Under the pieces are notes generated by a model. It was not told where the DNA came from and made no database searches. It was given only the letters and a program-made list of their open reading frames with translations. Positions 29,477-37,880 of a stretch of DNA of 64,000 bases are shown here, piece after piece (positions within the stretch are counted from its first letter, which is position 1; each line of letters opens with the position of its first letter). A program made the translations under genes and the position numbers. The DNA is taken from NCBI GenBank assembly GCA_020445255.1, contig JAGRGY010000015.1:1-64000 (forward strand), written 5' to 3'. The DNA comes from Gammaproteobacteria bacterium (GTDB lineage Bacteria; Pseudomonadota; Gammaproteobacteria; Chromatiales; Chromatiaceae).

Positions 29477-29845
29477 ATGCGGAACACCGCGAAACTCGCG
29501 ACGACGGCTTTGACCCTGGCCGCACTGTTCGCCGGAACCAGCATGCTGCCCGGCGTGGCCGGCGCCGACGATGCGTCGATCACCAAGGGCAAAGAGGTCG
29601 CATACGACCGCAAGAAGGGCAACTGCCTCGCCTGCCACATGATGGGCGACGGCGCCAGCCCTGGCGACATTGGCCCACCGCTGGTCGCGATGCAGGCCCG
29701 ATTCCCGGATCGCGCCAAGCTGCGCGCCCAGATCTGGGACCCGATGGTCAACAACCCGGGCACCCGCATGCCGGCATTCGGCAAGTACCAGGCACTGAGC
29801 GACAGCGAGATCGACGCCATCGTCGATTACCTGTACACGCTCTGA
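29477..29845 (+). CDS. soxX: Sulfur-oxidation c-type cytochrome SoxX
   Basis: 122 aa periplasmic monohaem cytochrome that pairs with SoxA to attach thiosulfate to the SoxY carrier. Signal peptide about 1-29 (ending GVAGA), haem motif CLACH about residue 50, and a likely distal haem-ligand Met in TRMPAFG. Strong ribosome site GAAAGGAGGA before ATG 29477. First gene of the sox block. Confidence 0.95.
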   Translation: MRNTAKLATTALTLAALFAGTSMLPGVAGADDASITKGKEVAYDRKKGNCLACHMMGDGASPGDIGPPLVAMQARFPDRAKLRAQIWDPMVNNPGTRMPAFGKYQALSDSEIDAIVDYLYTL

Positions 29846-29890
29846 TCCGGAATCGTAAGCACACAATTCTGAACAGTTAGGAGAATGTTG

Positions 29891-30367
29891 ATGACCATGA
29901 ACACCAAACGCCGGGTCTTTCTCAAAGGCTCGCTGGCAGCGGGTACCGTTGGCGTCGCCGTCGGCGCAGGCCTGCTGACGCCGCAGGCGGTCATTGCCGC
30001 ATGGGACGAGAAGGCCTTCGCGGCAAAGAGTGTCGACGAAGCATTGAATGCCGCCATGGGCATGGCGTCGAACACGGCCTCGGACGCGATCAAGATCAAG
30101 GCACCGGACATCGCCGAGAACGGCGCCGTGGTCCCGGTCTCTGTGTCAACCGACATGGCGGGTGTCGAGTCGATCGCACTGCTTGCCGAGGGCAATGCCA
30201 CGCCGCTGGTTGCAACCTTCGAACTCGGTGAAGGCGCGGTGCCCGACGTCTCGACCCGTATCAAGATGGGCAAGACCGCCGATGTCATCGCGGTCGTCAA
30301 GGCAGGCGGCAAGCTGCATTCGGCACGCAAGAGCGTCAAGGTCACCATCGGTGGTTGCGGCGGCTGA
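29891..30367 (+). CDS. soxY: Thiosulfate-oxidation carrier protein SoxY
   Basis: 158 aa. Twin-arginine signal (KRRVFLKGS) for export with SoxZ. The C-terminus ends in the mobile GGCGG arm whose Cys covalently carries the sulfur substrate through the Sox cycle. Start at ATG 29891, seven nt after TTAGGAG; an in-frame ATG at 29885 is too close to it. Confidence 0.96.
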   Translation: MTMNTKRRVFLKGSLAAGTVGVAVGAGLLTPQAVIAAWDEKAFAAKSVDEALNAAMGMASNTASDAIKIKAPDIAENGAVVPVSVSTDMAGVESIALLAEGNATPLVATFELGEGAVPDVSTRIKMGKTADVIAVVKAGGKLHSARKSVKVTIGGCGG

Positions 30368-30421
30368 TCGGTTCGATCACTGCGGCACGCAACTCAGCAA
30401 GCATTTCGAGGAAAACGATCC

Positions 30422-30736
30422 ATGGCTAACAGCATCAAGATCCGCGCCAAACTCAAAGGCGACACCACTCAGGTCAAGTGCCTGATGACCCACCCAATGG
30501 AGACCGGCCTGCGTAAAGACAGCAAGACCGGCAAGATGATCCCCGCACATTTCATCAGCGAGGTCATGGCGACGAGCGGTGGCAAGACCATCATGACCGC
30601 CTACTGGAGCGGTGGTATTTCTAAGAACCCCTACCTGTCGTTCGATTTCAAGGGCGCGGCCAAGGGCGACGAAGTGACGATCGCGTGGAAAGACAACCAG
30701 GGTGGCAGCGACTCGGAAACAGCGAAAATCAGCTGA
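30422..30736 (+). CDS. soxZ: Sulfur-oxidation carrier subunit SoxZ
   Basis: 104 aa immunoglobulin-like partner of SoxY. Typical family features include IRAKLKGDTTQVKCLMTHPME near the start and a late DNQGGSDSE. It lacks a signal peptide, as expected: it is co-exported with the Tat-targeted SoxY. GAGGAAAA ribosome site. About 55 nt after soxY. Confidence 0.96.
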   Translation: MANSIKIRAKLKGDTTQVKCLMTHPMETGLRKDSKTGKMIPAHFISEVMATSGGKTIMTAYWSGGISKNPYLSFDFKGAAKGDEVTIAWKDNQGGSDSETAKIS

Positions 30737-30808
30737 TCCGCGTCACCAGGTCGGGCCCTCTCCACCAGGGGCCCGGCGAGATCACCCATTGGGAGGAGAC
30801 AAAAAGTT

Positions 30809-31657
30809 ATGAAATTCAAATTCCTGGCCTTGGCGGCGATCTACGCCCTTAGTGCCTCGGTTGTCATGGCGGACAAGAAGGCCACTGACACGACGCCGGC
30901 GGAAGACCTCAAGGTCTACCGCGACTACTTCCAGAAGCGTTTCCCCGGCATTCCGCTGGACGAATACGCGAATGGTGCCTATGCGCTGGACGCGGTCGCA
31001 CGTGACAACTGGCTGGCCATCGAGGAGTTCCCGCCGTACGAGCCCATGATCGAGGCCGGTGAGGCACTCTGGAACACATCGTTCGCGAACGGCAAGAACT
31101 TCGCCAGCTGCTTCAGCGGTGATCCGGCACAGCGCCAGAACTTCCCGTACTGGGATGCCAAGCGCAAGATGGTCGTGACGATGGAGCTGGCGATCAACGA
31201 GTGCCTGGAATCCAACGGCGAAAAGCCGATGGGGTACAACAAGGGCAAGATCGCCGACCTCGCCGCGTACATGGCCTACCAGTCGCGCGGCCAGAAGACC
31301 AACGTCGAGATCCCGGACGACGCGGACGCGATGAAGGCCTACAACGCGGGCAAGTCCTACTACTTCACCCGTCGCGGGCAACTCAACTTCTCGTGCGCGC
31401 ACTGCCACATGGAGAGTGCGGGTCAGCACATCCGCAGTGAACTGCTGAGTCCGGCGCTCGGTCACACGACCGGCTGGCCGGTCTACCGTGCCAAATGGGG
31501 CGAACTTGGCACGCTGCACCGTCGCTTCGGCGGCTGCAACGAACAGGTCCGTGCGAAGAAGCTCAAGCCACAGAGCGAGGAATATCGCGATCTCGAGTTC
31601 TTCCTCACCCACATGAGCAACGGCATCGAGTACAACGGACCCTCGGCACGCAAGTAA
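30809..31657 (+). CDS. soxA: Monohaem SoxA, L-cysteine S-thiosulfotransferase subunit
   Basis: 282 aa periplasmic cytochrome; with SoxX it catalyses oxidative coupling of thiosulfate to the SoxY Cys. Signal peptide about 1-21 (ending VVMA). The single haem motif CAHCH lies about residue 198, and the active-site Cys that carries a persulfide is in GGCNEQ. The first haem site of dihaem forms has decayed here (FASCFSG, no CxxCH), so this is the monohaem type. Strong GGGAGGAG ribosome site. Last gene of the block, followed by a clear terminator. Confidence 0.95.
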   Translation: MKFKFLALAAIYALSASVVMADKKATDTTPAEDLKVYRDYFQKRFPGIPLDEYANGAYALDAVARDNWLAIEEFPPYEPMIEAGEALWNTSFANGKNFASCFSGDPAQRQNFPYWDAKRKMVVTMELAINECLESNGEKPMGYNKGKIADLAAYMAYQSRGQKTNVEIPDDADAMKAYNAGKSYYFTRRGQLNFSCAHCHMESAGQHIRSELLSPALGHTTGWPVYRAKWGELGTLHRRFGGCNEQVRAKKLKPQSEEYRDLEFFLTHMSNGIEYNGPSARK

Positions 31658-31678
31658 GTCCCAAGGTTCGAGAAAGTC

Positions 31679-31707
31679 AAAGCCCGGCACCTGCCGGGCT
31701 TTTTTTT
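31679..31707 (+). terminator. Intrinsic terminator of the sox operon
   Basis: An 11-bp stem (AAAGCCCGGCA with TGCCGGGCTTT), a 2-nt loop and a run of eight or more T. It lies 22 nt past the soxA stop and also faces the convergent gene at 31741. Confidence 0.93.
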
Positions 31708-31740
31708 GCGATGCACTGACCGGGCTTCCGCACCAAACGA

Positions 31741-32862
31741 TCAGCGTCCCGCCTGCGCCTCGCGCCCCGCTTCCGACTGCTCGCCGTCGGCAGCAGTTGC
31801 GTCACCGGCATCGCGCTCACCCGCGCCGACGTCTGCCGGCAGATCATCGACACCGTCAAACAGGTCATCGATGTCGCTCGCGACCAGATCATCGTCCGAT
31901 CCGGAATCGTCGACCTGGAGCATCTCCGAAGGCCCCTCCTCGAAGGCTTCCTCGTCACCCCCCATGATTTCGATCGAATAGCCATCCACCGAGCCACGCG
32001 CCGACTCTTCCTGTTCCTCCGCGGCACGCATAATCTCCGCGACCGGGTCTACGGCGGGCGCTGTATCGTTGGTGGGCGTGATCAGCTCTACATCCTGCTC
32101 GTCGTCGGCGGGCGCTCCGGCGACCTCGACCTCCGATGTCCACGCGTCGTCGAGGCCCTGTGCAGGTGCCGGTCCGTCGAAGGTCTCGGCGTCAGCCTCA
32201 GCCGCGTCAGACGACGCGTCCCGTTCTGACATCGCGGACTGTTCGTCATCTTGCAGCTCCTCGGTCGCCGCACCTTCGGCGACCTCCTCGGTCTCACGCG
32301 ACGAGATGGGGGTGTCCTCCCCGACCGAGCCGCCGGCGAACATCGTCGAGTATTCGTTCAGCATGCGACTCATCGTCTCCATGGTGATGCGCAGCTCGTC
32401 CGACAGGCGTTCGTTTTCCTTGCGCAGCATCTCCACCTCGGCATCGTCTGTACCCTGCTCGGTGGCCTGCGCTTGCGGGCTGGACGTGGAACCGCTGAGT
32501 GCCTGGTACGATTCGAGCGCAGCGAACAGGTCATCGTCGAAACGTGCCGCCGCTCCCGCCTGACGTTGCCCATATACACCGGCGAAACGCTTCAGCACAC
32601 CCAGCTCCGCGCGCAGCAGGGCCACCTTGGCCTGATTCAGCGCATCGCCCGACATTCCCATGTTGTGTTCGAGAAAGTGCGCCAACGCACGTTCGCGTTC
32701 TGCCTTGCCGTTCTTGATGCGCGCGATCAGGGTCTTTGCTGCCTTGAGGTCGCGCTTCCTTGCGGCGCGCGCACGCAGGAACGCCACCGTGAGCACCACC
32801 AACAGCAGCAGCACCAGTTCGCTGCCGAGTCCAACGAGCATTATCAGCATCGTCGTGCTCAC
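31741..32862 (-). CDS. Membrane-anchored acidic coiled-coil protein
   Basis: About 373 aa. An N-terminal transmembrane segment (LVLLLLVVLTVAFL) is followed by a basic juxtamembrane patch (RARAARKRDLK), a helical region likely forming a coiled coil (residues about 130-155, VEMLRKENERLSDELRITME), then a long acidic disordered tail. No known enzyme domain. The GTG start at 32862 overlaps the upstream VWA gene stop by 4 nt and follows GGAGG. It is therefore translationally coupled to, and probably works with, the VWA membrane protein. Confidence 0.72.
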   Translation of the reverse strand: MSTTMLIMLVGLGSELVLLLLVVLTVAFLRARAARKRDLKAAKTLIARIKNGKAERERALAHFLEHNMGMSGDALNQAKVALLRAELGVLKRFAGVYGQRQAGAAARFDDDLFAALESYQALSGSTSSPQAQATEQGTDDAEVEMLRKENERLSDELRITMETMSRMLNEYSTMFAGGSVGEDTPISSRETEEVAEGAATEELQDDEQSAMSERDASSDAAEADAETFDGPAPAQGLDDAWTSEVEVAGAPADDEQDVELITPTNDTAPAVDPVAEIMRAAEEQEESARGSVDGYSIEIMGGDEEAFEEGPSEMLQVDDSGSDDDLVASDIDDLFDGVDDLPADVGAGERDAGDATAADGEQSEAGREAQAGR

Positions 32863-34751
32863 GCGGCATCCTCCTGCGGCGGTTGTTCGGGTTTCGTGGC
32901 CTCGGCCGGTGACTCGTCCAACGCGACATCGAGGTCGAACTCGTCGTCGCCACCGCCGCGCCTGCGGCGCACGAGGAACCACACGCCACCGGCAATCAGC
33001 AGAACCAGGTTGAAGCCACCGAATACGATCGCCGGCATCAGCCAGCCTGCGCCTTCTTCGTCCCCGGGTTCCTCAATCGGCGCAGGTGCTGCCTCTTCGA
33101 CAGGCGGCTGCACCGCGGTTGGCTCGACCGGCGGCGGCTCAGCCACCGGCGGCGGCTCGACGGGTTCCGGCGGTTGCGGTGGTGCTTCGGCGACCTGTGC
33201 CGGTGCTGGCACACCCGGCGGAACGATCGGACCGATCGTTCGGTCAAGCAGATTGCCCAGACGACTGGTACCGCTGACGTGCACGTACACCGGCGCCTGC
33301 GGATCACCCAGCAACGCGGACCAGCCGCCCTCTGCAGCCGTTTGCAGATCGAGCGGGATACGCTGTCCGGTGGCATCCTGCTGCCAGGCACTGACCTCGG
33401 TCGTACCCTGCAGCACCGCGACACTGGTCTGCAGGTTGAGTTGCAGCCCCCCTTCGACCTGTTCGACCTTGCCTTCGGCCAGCTCATGCACGGCCAACCT
33501 GAACCGCTTCTCGCGCATGAAGGTCGGACTGTCGACGGAGATCAACAGTTCGACTGAATCGTATGGCTCGGTTTCACCGAACTGCATGCTGTAGCGGCCG
33601 TCGCCGGCTATTGCATCACCCTGTTGACCGCCATCGCTCATCGCGCGCGGTTGACTGCCATTCGACGTCACCGACTCGGCGCGGACCTCGAGCAGTCGCA
33701 GGAAGGCCTGGCGGTCGACGAGCTTGGCGCGGTTGGTGAGGTAGGCCTCGACGTGCATCAACTCCCCAACGGCGAGATGGGAGGGGATTTCTGAGGTCTG
33801 CAACTTCAGGTCGGTGACGATCATCACGCGGTTGTCGGGATCGACGTCTGCGTCCAGTCGCCATTCACCCTTCTGCGGTGACGCGATCGTTATCAGGTGG
33901 TAACCCTGATCGTGGAACCACGCGACACCGGCGGTCAGGTCGCTGTCGCTGTAGGCGCTGCCATCCGGCGAATGCAGCACGACAGGTGCCGCGTCCGGTT
34001 TGCTGAAGACGAGCACCGTGGCCTCGTTGACGCTGCCGTCGACGACGAAACGGTTGTCCTGCAGCGGTACCGCATCCGGTTTACCGACCGTCTCGAACAT
34101 CTTCAGGAACACACGCTGCAACTCGTCGGCACTGTCGACCTGCTGGTACCAGCCACCGGTCTCACCGGCGAGACGCTTCAGCAATTCATGGTCTGCGCGC
34201 TGCGACAGTGCAATGCTGTGCACCTTTACCTCGGCCTGCTTCAGACGTGGCAGCAGGTCATCGACGATGCGCTGGCGCGATGCGCTGTTTTCGGCATCCT
34301 GTTTGGAGACGTCGACCATCCCGTCCGTCAGCAGCACCAGGTGGCGCGCATGACTCGACGGCGGTCCTTCCCAGTCACGCGACGCGCGGTCCAGCACCTC
34401 CTCGATGTTGGTGAACTGTCCCGGCGACGCGATCTGGTTCGACAGTGACTGGACGCGCTTCTTCCACGCCGCATCCACGTCCGCCACCGGCATGAGATTG
34501 TTGACCCAGCGCGCGAACGTCCACACCCCGGCGCGGGTCCCAGGCTGCATCAGGCCCGACAGCATCCGCAGGGCCGGTCGACGCAGGTTATTCGGATCGT
34601 TCTGGCGCATGCTGCCAGAGATGTCGATCAGCACGCGGATGTCGGCATGCTGTGGCGGCGCCTGCTGTTCCTCAGCCCCCTGCAATGCCGCCGACGCGAG
34701 CAGCGCCACGGTGAACAGGACCGGTTGAAGTCCCTTGGATACGTGCCACAT
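32859..34751 (-). CDS. Membrane VWA-domain protein (TIGR03503-like)
   Basis: 630 aa. Signal peptide (about 1-24), VWA domain with MIDAS DISGSM and later TDGMVD, a large beta-rich middle region, a Pro-rich segment (about 540-575) and a C-terminal transmembrane helix (WLMPAIVFGGFNLVLL) followed by a basic then acidic tail. The mature protein should sit in the periplasm, tethered to the inner membrane. It resembles, by layout, the gammaproteobacterial TIGR03503 family, whose function is unknown to me. First gene of a two-gene unit. Confidence 0.8.
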   Translation of the reverse strand: MWHVSKGLQPVLFTVALLASAALQGAEEQQAPPQHADIRVLIDISGSMRQNDPNNLRRPALRMLSGLMQPGTRAGVWTFARWVNNLMPVADVDAAWKKRVQSLSNQIASPGQFTNIEEVLDRASRDWEGPPSSHARHLVLLTDGMVDVSKQDAENSASRQRIVDDLLPRLKQAEVKVHSIALSQRADHELLKRLAGETGGWYQQVDSADELQRVFLKMFETVGKPDAVPLQDNRFVVDGSVNEATVLVFSKPDAAPVVLHSPDGSAYSDSDLTAGVAWFHDQGYHLITIASPQKGEWRLDADVDPDNRVMIVTDLKLQTSEIPSHLAVGELMHVEAYLTNRAKLVDRQAFLRLLEVRAESVTSNGSQPRAMSDGGQQGDAIAGDGRYSMQFGETEPYDSVELLISVDSPTFMREKRFRLAVHELAEGKVEQVEGGLQLNLQTSVAVLQGTTEVSAWQQDATGQRIPLDLQTAAEGGWSALLGDPQAPVYVHVSGTSRLGNLLDRTIGPIVPPGVPAPAQVAEAPPQPPEPVEPPPVAEPPPVEPTAVQPPVEEAAPAPIEEPGDEEGAGWLMPAIVFGGFNLVLLIAGGVWFLVRRRRGGGDDEFDLDVALDESPAEATKPEQPPQEDAA

Positions 34752-34852
34752 ATCGGCCCCGGAGAAGAAAGATGTTCCTTCCGGGGTAACGGCCGACGCC
34801 CTAAACGCTTGAGCGGTGGAGTCGCGCCGGTGGTCAACCGTTCAGGCTCGGC

Positions 34853-35758
34853 TCAGCGCCTGACAGGAATCGCATATGGACTGTCGTGCGCAGACCTTCC
34901 GGGTATCTCGAAGCGCCGGTAGCTCCATTGATAGAACAGGGGGGCGGCTCGCGCGCAGCGCTCTACGTCGCGGTTGAGCGCGGCCGCCGCAACGTCGGGC
35001 GACGCGGCGCCGATCTCGGGATCGCCCTCGAATCCGTGCGCGCGGAACCTGCCGCTGTCGCCCTCCGGCAGCGCATACCCAAACAGCACCGGACTACCGT
35101 GTCGGTGCGCCAGACGACCGATCAGGGTCATGGTCATCGCCGGCTGACCGAAAAACGGTGCGATGACGCCCGAGGCACCGGCCGTCTTGGGCACCTGGTC
35201 CGGCAGAATGACTATCGCCTCGCCTCGCTTCAGCGCGGCGTGCATCTCCTTGAGGCCCTGGCGGTCGATCGGTACCGGCGCGACCCCGGAACGGGCCCGC
35301 CCGGCACGCATGACCGGGTCCAGAGCAGCCAGACGCGGTGGTCGGTACAGGGCCGTCGTTGGCGCGATCCGCATCACGATGTTGCTCAGCAGCTCCCAGT
35401 TGCCGAGGTGCGGCAGGGCGATGATCAGGCCCTTGCCGCGCGCCACCAGTTCGCGACCGAGACGGACGAATTCCTCACCCTCGATCGTCGCGTCCAGATC
35501 GAAGTCGTCGGTGGTCCAGAACTGCACCATCTGGGCGAGCGTGCGCCCCGTCTCGGTCAGATTCTGCCGCACCATGCGTTCGCGCGCGTCGTCTTCCAAC
35601 TCTGGAAAACAAAGTGCCAGGTTGACCCGGGCGGTGTGCACAGAACGCCCGCCAATGCGGTAGGCCACGCGGCCGCCGAACGCGCCCAGTGCGCCGGCCA
35701 TGCCGAACGGCAGCGCGGCGAACAGGCGCAGGACCCACTTCAGCAGCCGATCGCGCAT
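34853..35758 (-). CDS. Lysophospholipid/lipid A acyltransferase, LpxL/HtrB-like
   Basis: About 301 aa with an N-terminal membrane anchor and the HX4E catalytic motif in HLGNWEL, plus a conserved LPDQ region. The family adds secondary acyl chains to lipid A at the inner membrane. The sequence is somewhat distant from classical LpxL, so another lipid acceptor is possible. The start at ATG 35758 follows AGGATGG; five extra codons upstream are open but unlikely to be used. Confidence 0.82.
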   Translation of the reverse strand: MRDRLLKWVLRLFAALPFGMAGALGAFGGRVAYRIGGRSVHTARVNLALCFPELEDDARERMVRQNLTETGRTLAQMVQFWTTDDFDLDATIEGEEFVRLGRELVARGKGLIIALPHLGNWELLSNIVMRIAPTTALYRPPRLAALDPVMRAGRARSGVAPVPIDRQGLKEMHAALKRGEAIVILPDQVPKTAGASGVIAPFFGQPAMTMTLIGRLAHRHGSPVLFGYALPEGDSGRFRAHGFEGDPEIGAASPDVAAAALNRDVERCARAAPLFYQWSYRRFEIPGRSAHDSPYAIPVRR

Positions 35759-35860
35759 GCACCCATCCTGCACAATTCGGACGAAGAACGACCGACCGTG
35801 TCCGCGGTTGTGTTTATTGTTCTATAAATTCTGTTTGTAGCCATTGCATGGAGCTGAGTC

Positions 35861-36289
35861 ATGAGTGTGCCGGAACCCGCCGAATTATCGCCCAAACAGG
35901 CCTACCAGATGTTGCACGACGATCCGCGTGCCGTACTCGTCGATATCCGTTCGACCATGGAGTTCCTGTTCGTCGGTCACCCGGTCGGCGCCGTTCATGT
36001 CGCATGGATCGATGAACCGGACTGGGATGTCAATCCCCAATTCATTCCGGAGATCCGCAAGTTGCTGCTCGGCGGCGCCGTGTGCGATGCCGAGGAAGGA
36101 TGTGCACCGGTCATCCTGATCTGTCGGAGCGGCAAGCGCTCGGCGGAGGCTGGCAAGGTGCTGATCCGTGCCGGCCTGAAGAATGTCTACCATATCGACG
36201 AGGGCTTCGAGGGCGATCTCGACGACAGGCACCAGCGGGGCAATACCGGTGGGTGGCGGTTTCACGACCTGCCATGGGAGCAGTGCTGA
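35861..36289 (+). CDS. Rhodanese-like sulfurtransferase
   Basis: 142 aa single-domain rhodanese. The active-site loop reads ICRSGKRS with the sulfur-accepting Cys, and the structural motifs VLVDIRSTMEF and GAVHVAWID are present. Members move sulfane sulfur in sulfur metabolism; the substrate is unknown. Divergent from the acyltransferase gene. An AT-rich segment just before it (35810-35845) is a likely promoter region. Confidence 0.9.
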   Translation: MSVPEPAELSPKQAYQMLHDDPRAVLVDIRSTMEFLFVGHPVGAVHVAWIDEPDWDVNPQFIPEIRKLLLGGAVCDAEEGCAPVILICRSGKRSAEAGKVLIRAGLKNVYHIDEGFEGDLDDRHQRGNTGGWRFHDLPWEQC

Positions 36290-36423
36290 GTGCGCCGACG
36301 GACCCGGATCGGCAAACGCGCCGGGCCGCGCCGGCGGCCGGGTGAGCGCTTTACCGGGCGCATTTCGGCTGGCAATTCGGGCATGTTAGTCTGCCTCCCT
36401 TTGATTGCACCCGCTGCTCCCGC

Positions 36424-36918
36424 ATGCTGCCCCAAGTCACATTGTGCACCCCGGCCCATCGCACGTCGCTCGAACACCTGCTCGATCGCTACCGATTGCG
36501 CGTGGCGCATGTAGCCGCCAGCACCCCGATACCCGGTTCTTACTGGGGCGATAGCGAGGCGGGACTGGTCGAAGGCACCCTGTACCTGCGCGACGACACG
36601 CCCCTGCATTCGGCGCTGCACGAGGCCTGTCACTACATCTGCATGGACGACGCGCGCCGCGCGTCGCTGAATACCGATGCCGGAGGTGACGACGCCGAGG
36701 AGAACGCCGTGTGCTACCTGCAGGGTCTGCTCGCCGATGCGATCGCCGGCTACGACCGCGCGACGCTGTTCGCCGATATGGACCGCTGGGGATACAGCTT
36801 CCGTCTCGGCTCCGCACAGGCCTGGTTTCACGAGGACGCCGACGATGCGCAGGCATGGCTGCTGCAGCATCACCTGATCGACGCCGATAACAGGGTCACC
36901 GGCACTCTGCGAAACTAA
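36424..36918 (+). CDS. Conserved protein with HExxH-like motif
   Basis: 164 aa, soluble. It has a zinc-protease-like motif HEACHYI, followed about 30 residues later by DAEENAVCYLQ, which could supply a third ligand Glu. The rest (SYWGDSEAGLVEGTLYL, then DMDRWGYSF) shows no known domain. I read it as a putative metalloprotease-like protein of unknown function. No clear Shine-Dalgarno is present. It follows the rhodanese gene by about 135 nt. Confidence 0.6.
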   Translation: MLPQVTLCTPAHRTSLEHLLDRYRLRVAHVAASTPIPGSYWGDSEAGLVEGTLYLRDDTPLHSALHEACHYICMDDARRASLNTDAGGDDAEENAVCYLQGLLADAIAGYDRATLFADMDRWGYSFRLGSAQAWFHEDADDAQAWLLQHHLIDADNRVTGTLRN

Positions 36919-37033
36919 CGTGATACGCGACACGGCGAACTCGACGATTTCACAGTAGGGTCGGTCCAACGACCCGCTGCCAGTTACCTGGTCGCGCACG
37001 CGCGGCCCAAGACAACCGACGGATGACGAACGA

Positions 37034-37864
37034 ATGATCAAGAAATGCCTGTTCCCCGCTGCCGGCTACGGCACCCGGTTTCTGCCGGCGACCAAGTCGA
37101 TGCCGAAGGAGATGCTGCCCGTCGTCGACAAACCGCTGATCCAGTACGGCGTAGAAGAAGCGATGGAGGCAGGTATGAACAACATCGGGATCGTGACCGG
37201 GCGCGGCAAACGCGCGCTGGCCGATCACTTCGACGTCAGCTACGAACTCGAACACCAGATCAGCGGCACCGACAAGGAGGGCCTGCTCAAGGACATCCGG
37301 CGCATACTGGAGGAATGCACGTTCTCGTACACGCGCCAGCGCGAGATGAAGGGACTCGGGCACGCAATCCTGACCGGTGAAACCCTGATCGGCCGCGAGC
37401 CGTTCGGCGTGGTGCTCGCCGACGACCTGTGCGTCGGCGATGAGCTCGGCGTGTTGAGCCAGATGGCGAAGATCTACGAGAAATATCGTTGCAGCGTGGT
37501 CGCGATCGAGGAAGTTCCGCGCGACGAGGTGCATAAGTACGGCGTGATCGCCGGGTCCGAACTCGAGGACGGCGTGTACGTTATCTCCAAGATGGTCGAA
37601 AAGCCGTCGGCCGAGGATGCGCCATCGAATCTCGCGATCATCGGCCGCTACATCCTCACCCCCGATATCTTCGACGTCATCCGCAACACGCCACCCGGCC
37701 GCAACGGCGAGATCCAGATCACCGACGCACTGCAGACACAGGCGACCAGGAACATGGTGTTGGCCTACCGCTTCAAGGGCAGGCGCTTCGACTGTGGCAG
37801 CGTTGAGGGTTTCGTCGGCGCGACAAATTTCTTCTTCGAGCGCTGGAAGGCGGCGCGCGGCTGA
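37034..37864 (+). CDS. galU: UTP-glucose-1-phosphate uridylyltransferase GalU
   Basis: 276 aa, the usual length. Converts glucose-1-phosphate and UTP to UDP-glucose, the donor for many glycans. N-terminal nucleotide-binding motif FPAAGYGTRFLPATKSMPKE, then DKPLIQYGVEEA and the metal-site segment VLADDLC. FDCGSVEGFVGAT near the C-terminus is typical. Confidence 0.96.
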   Translation: MIKKCLFPAAGYGTRFLPATKSMPKEMLPVVDKPLIQYGVEEAMEAGMNNIGIVTGRGKRALADHFDVSYELEHQISGTDKEGLLKDIRRILEECTFSYTRQREMKGLGHAILTGETLIGREPFGVVLADDLCVGDELGVLSQMAKIYEKYRCSVVAIEEVPRDEVHKYGVIAGSELEDGVYVISKMVEKPSAEDAPSNLAIIGRYILTPDIFDVIRNTPPGRNGEIQITDALQTQATRNMVLAYRFKGRRFDCGSVEGFVGATNFFFERWKAARG

Positions 37865-37880
37865 TTCCGCACGTCCCACA

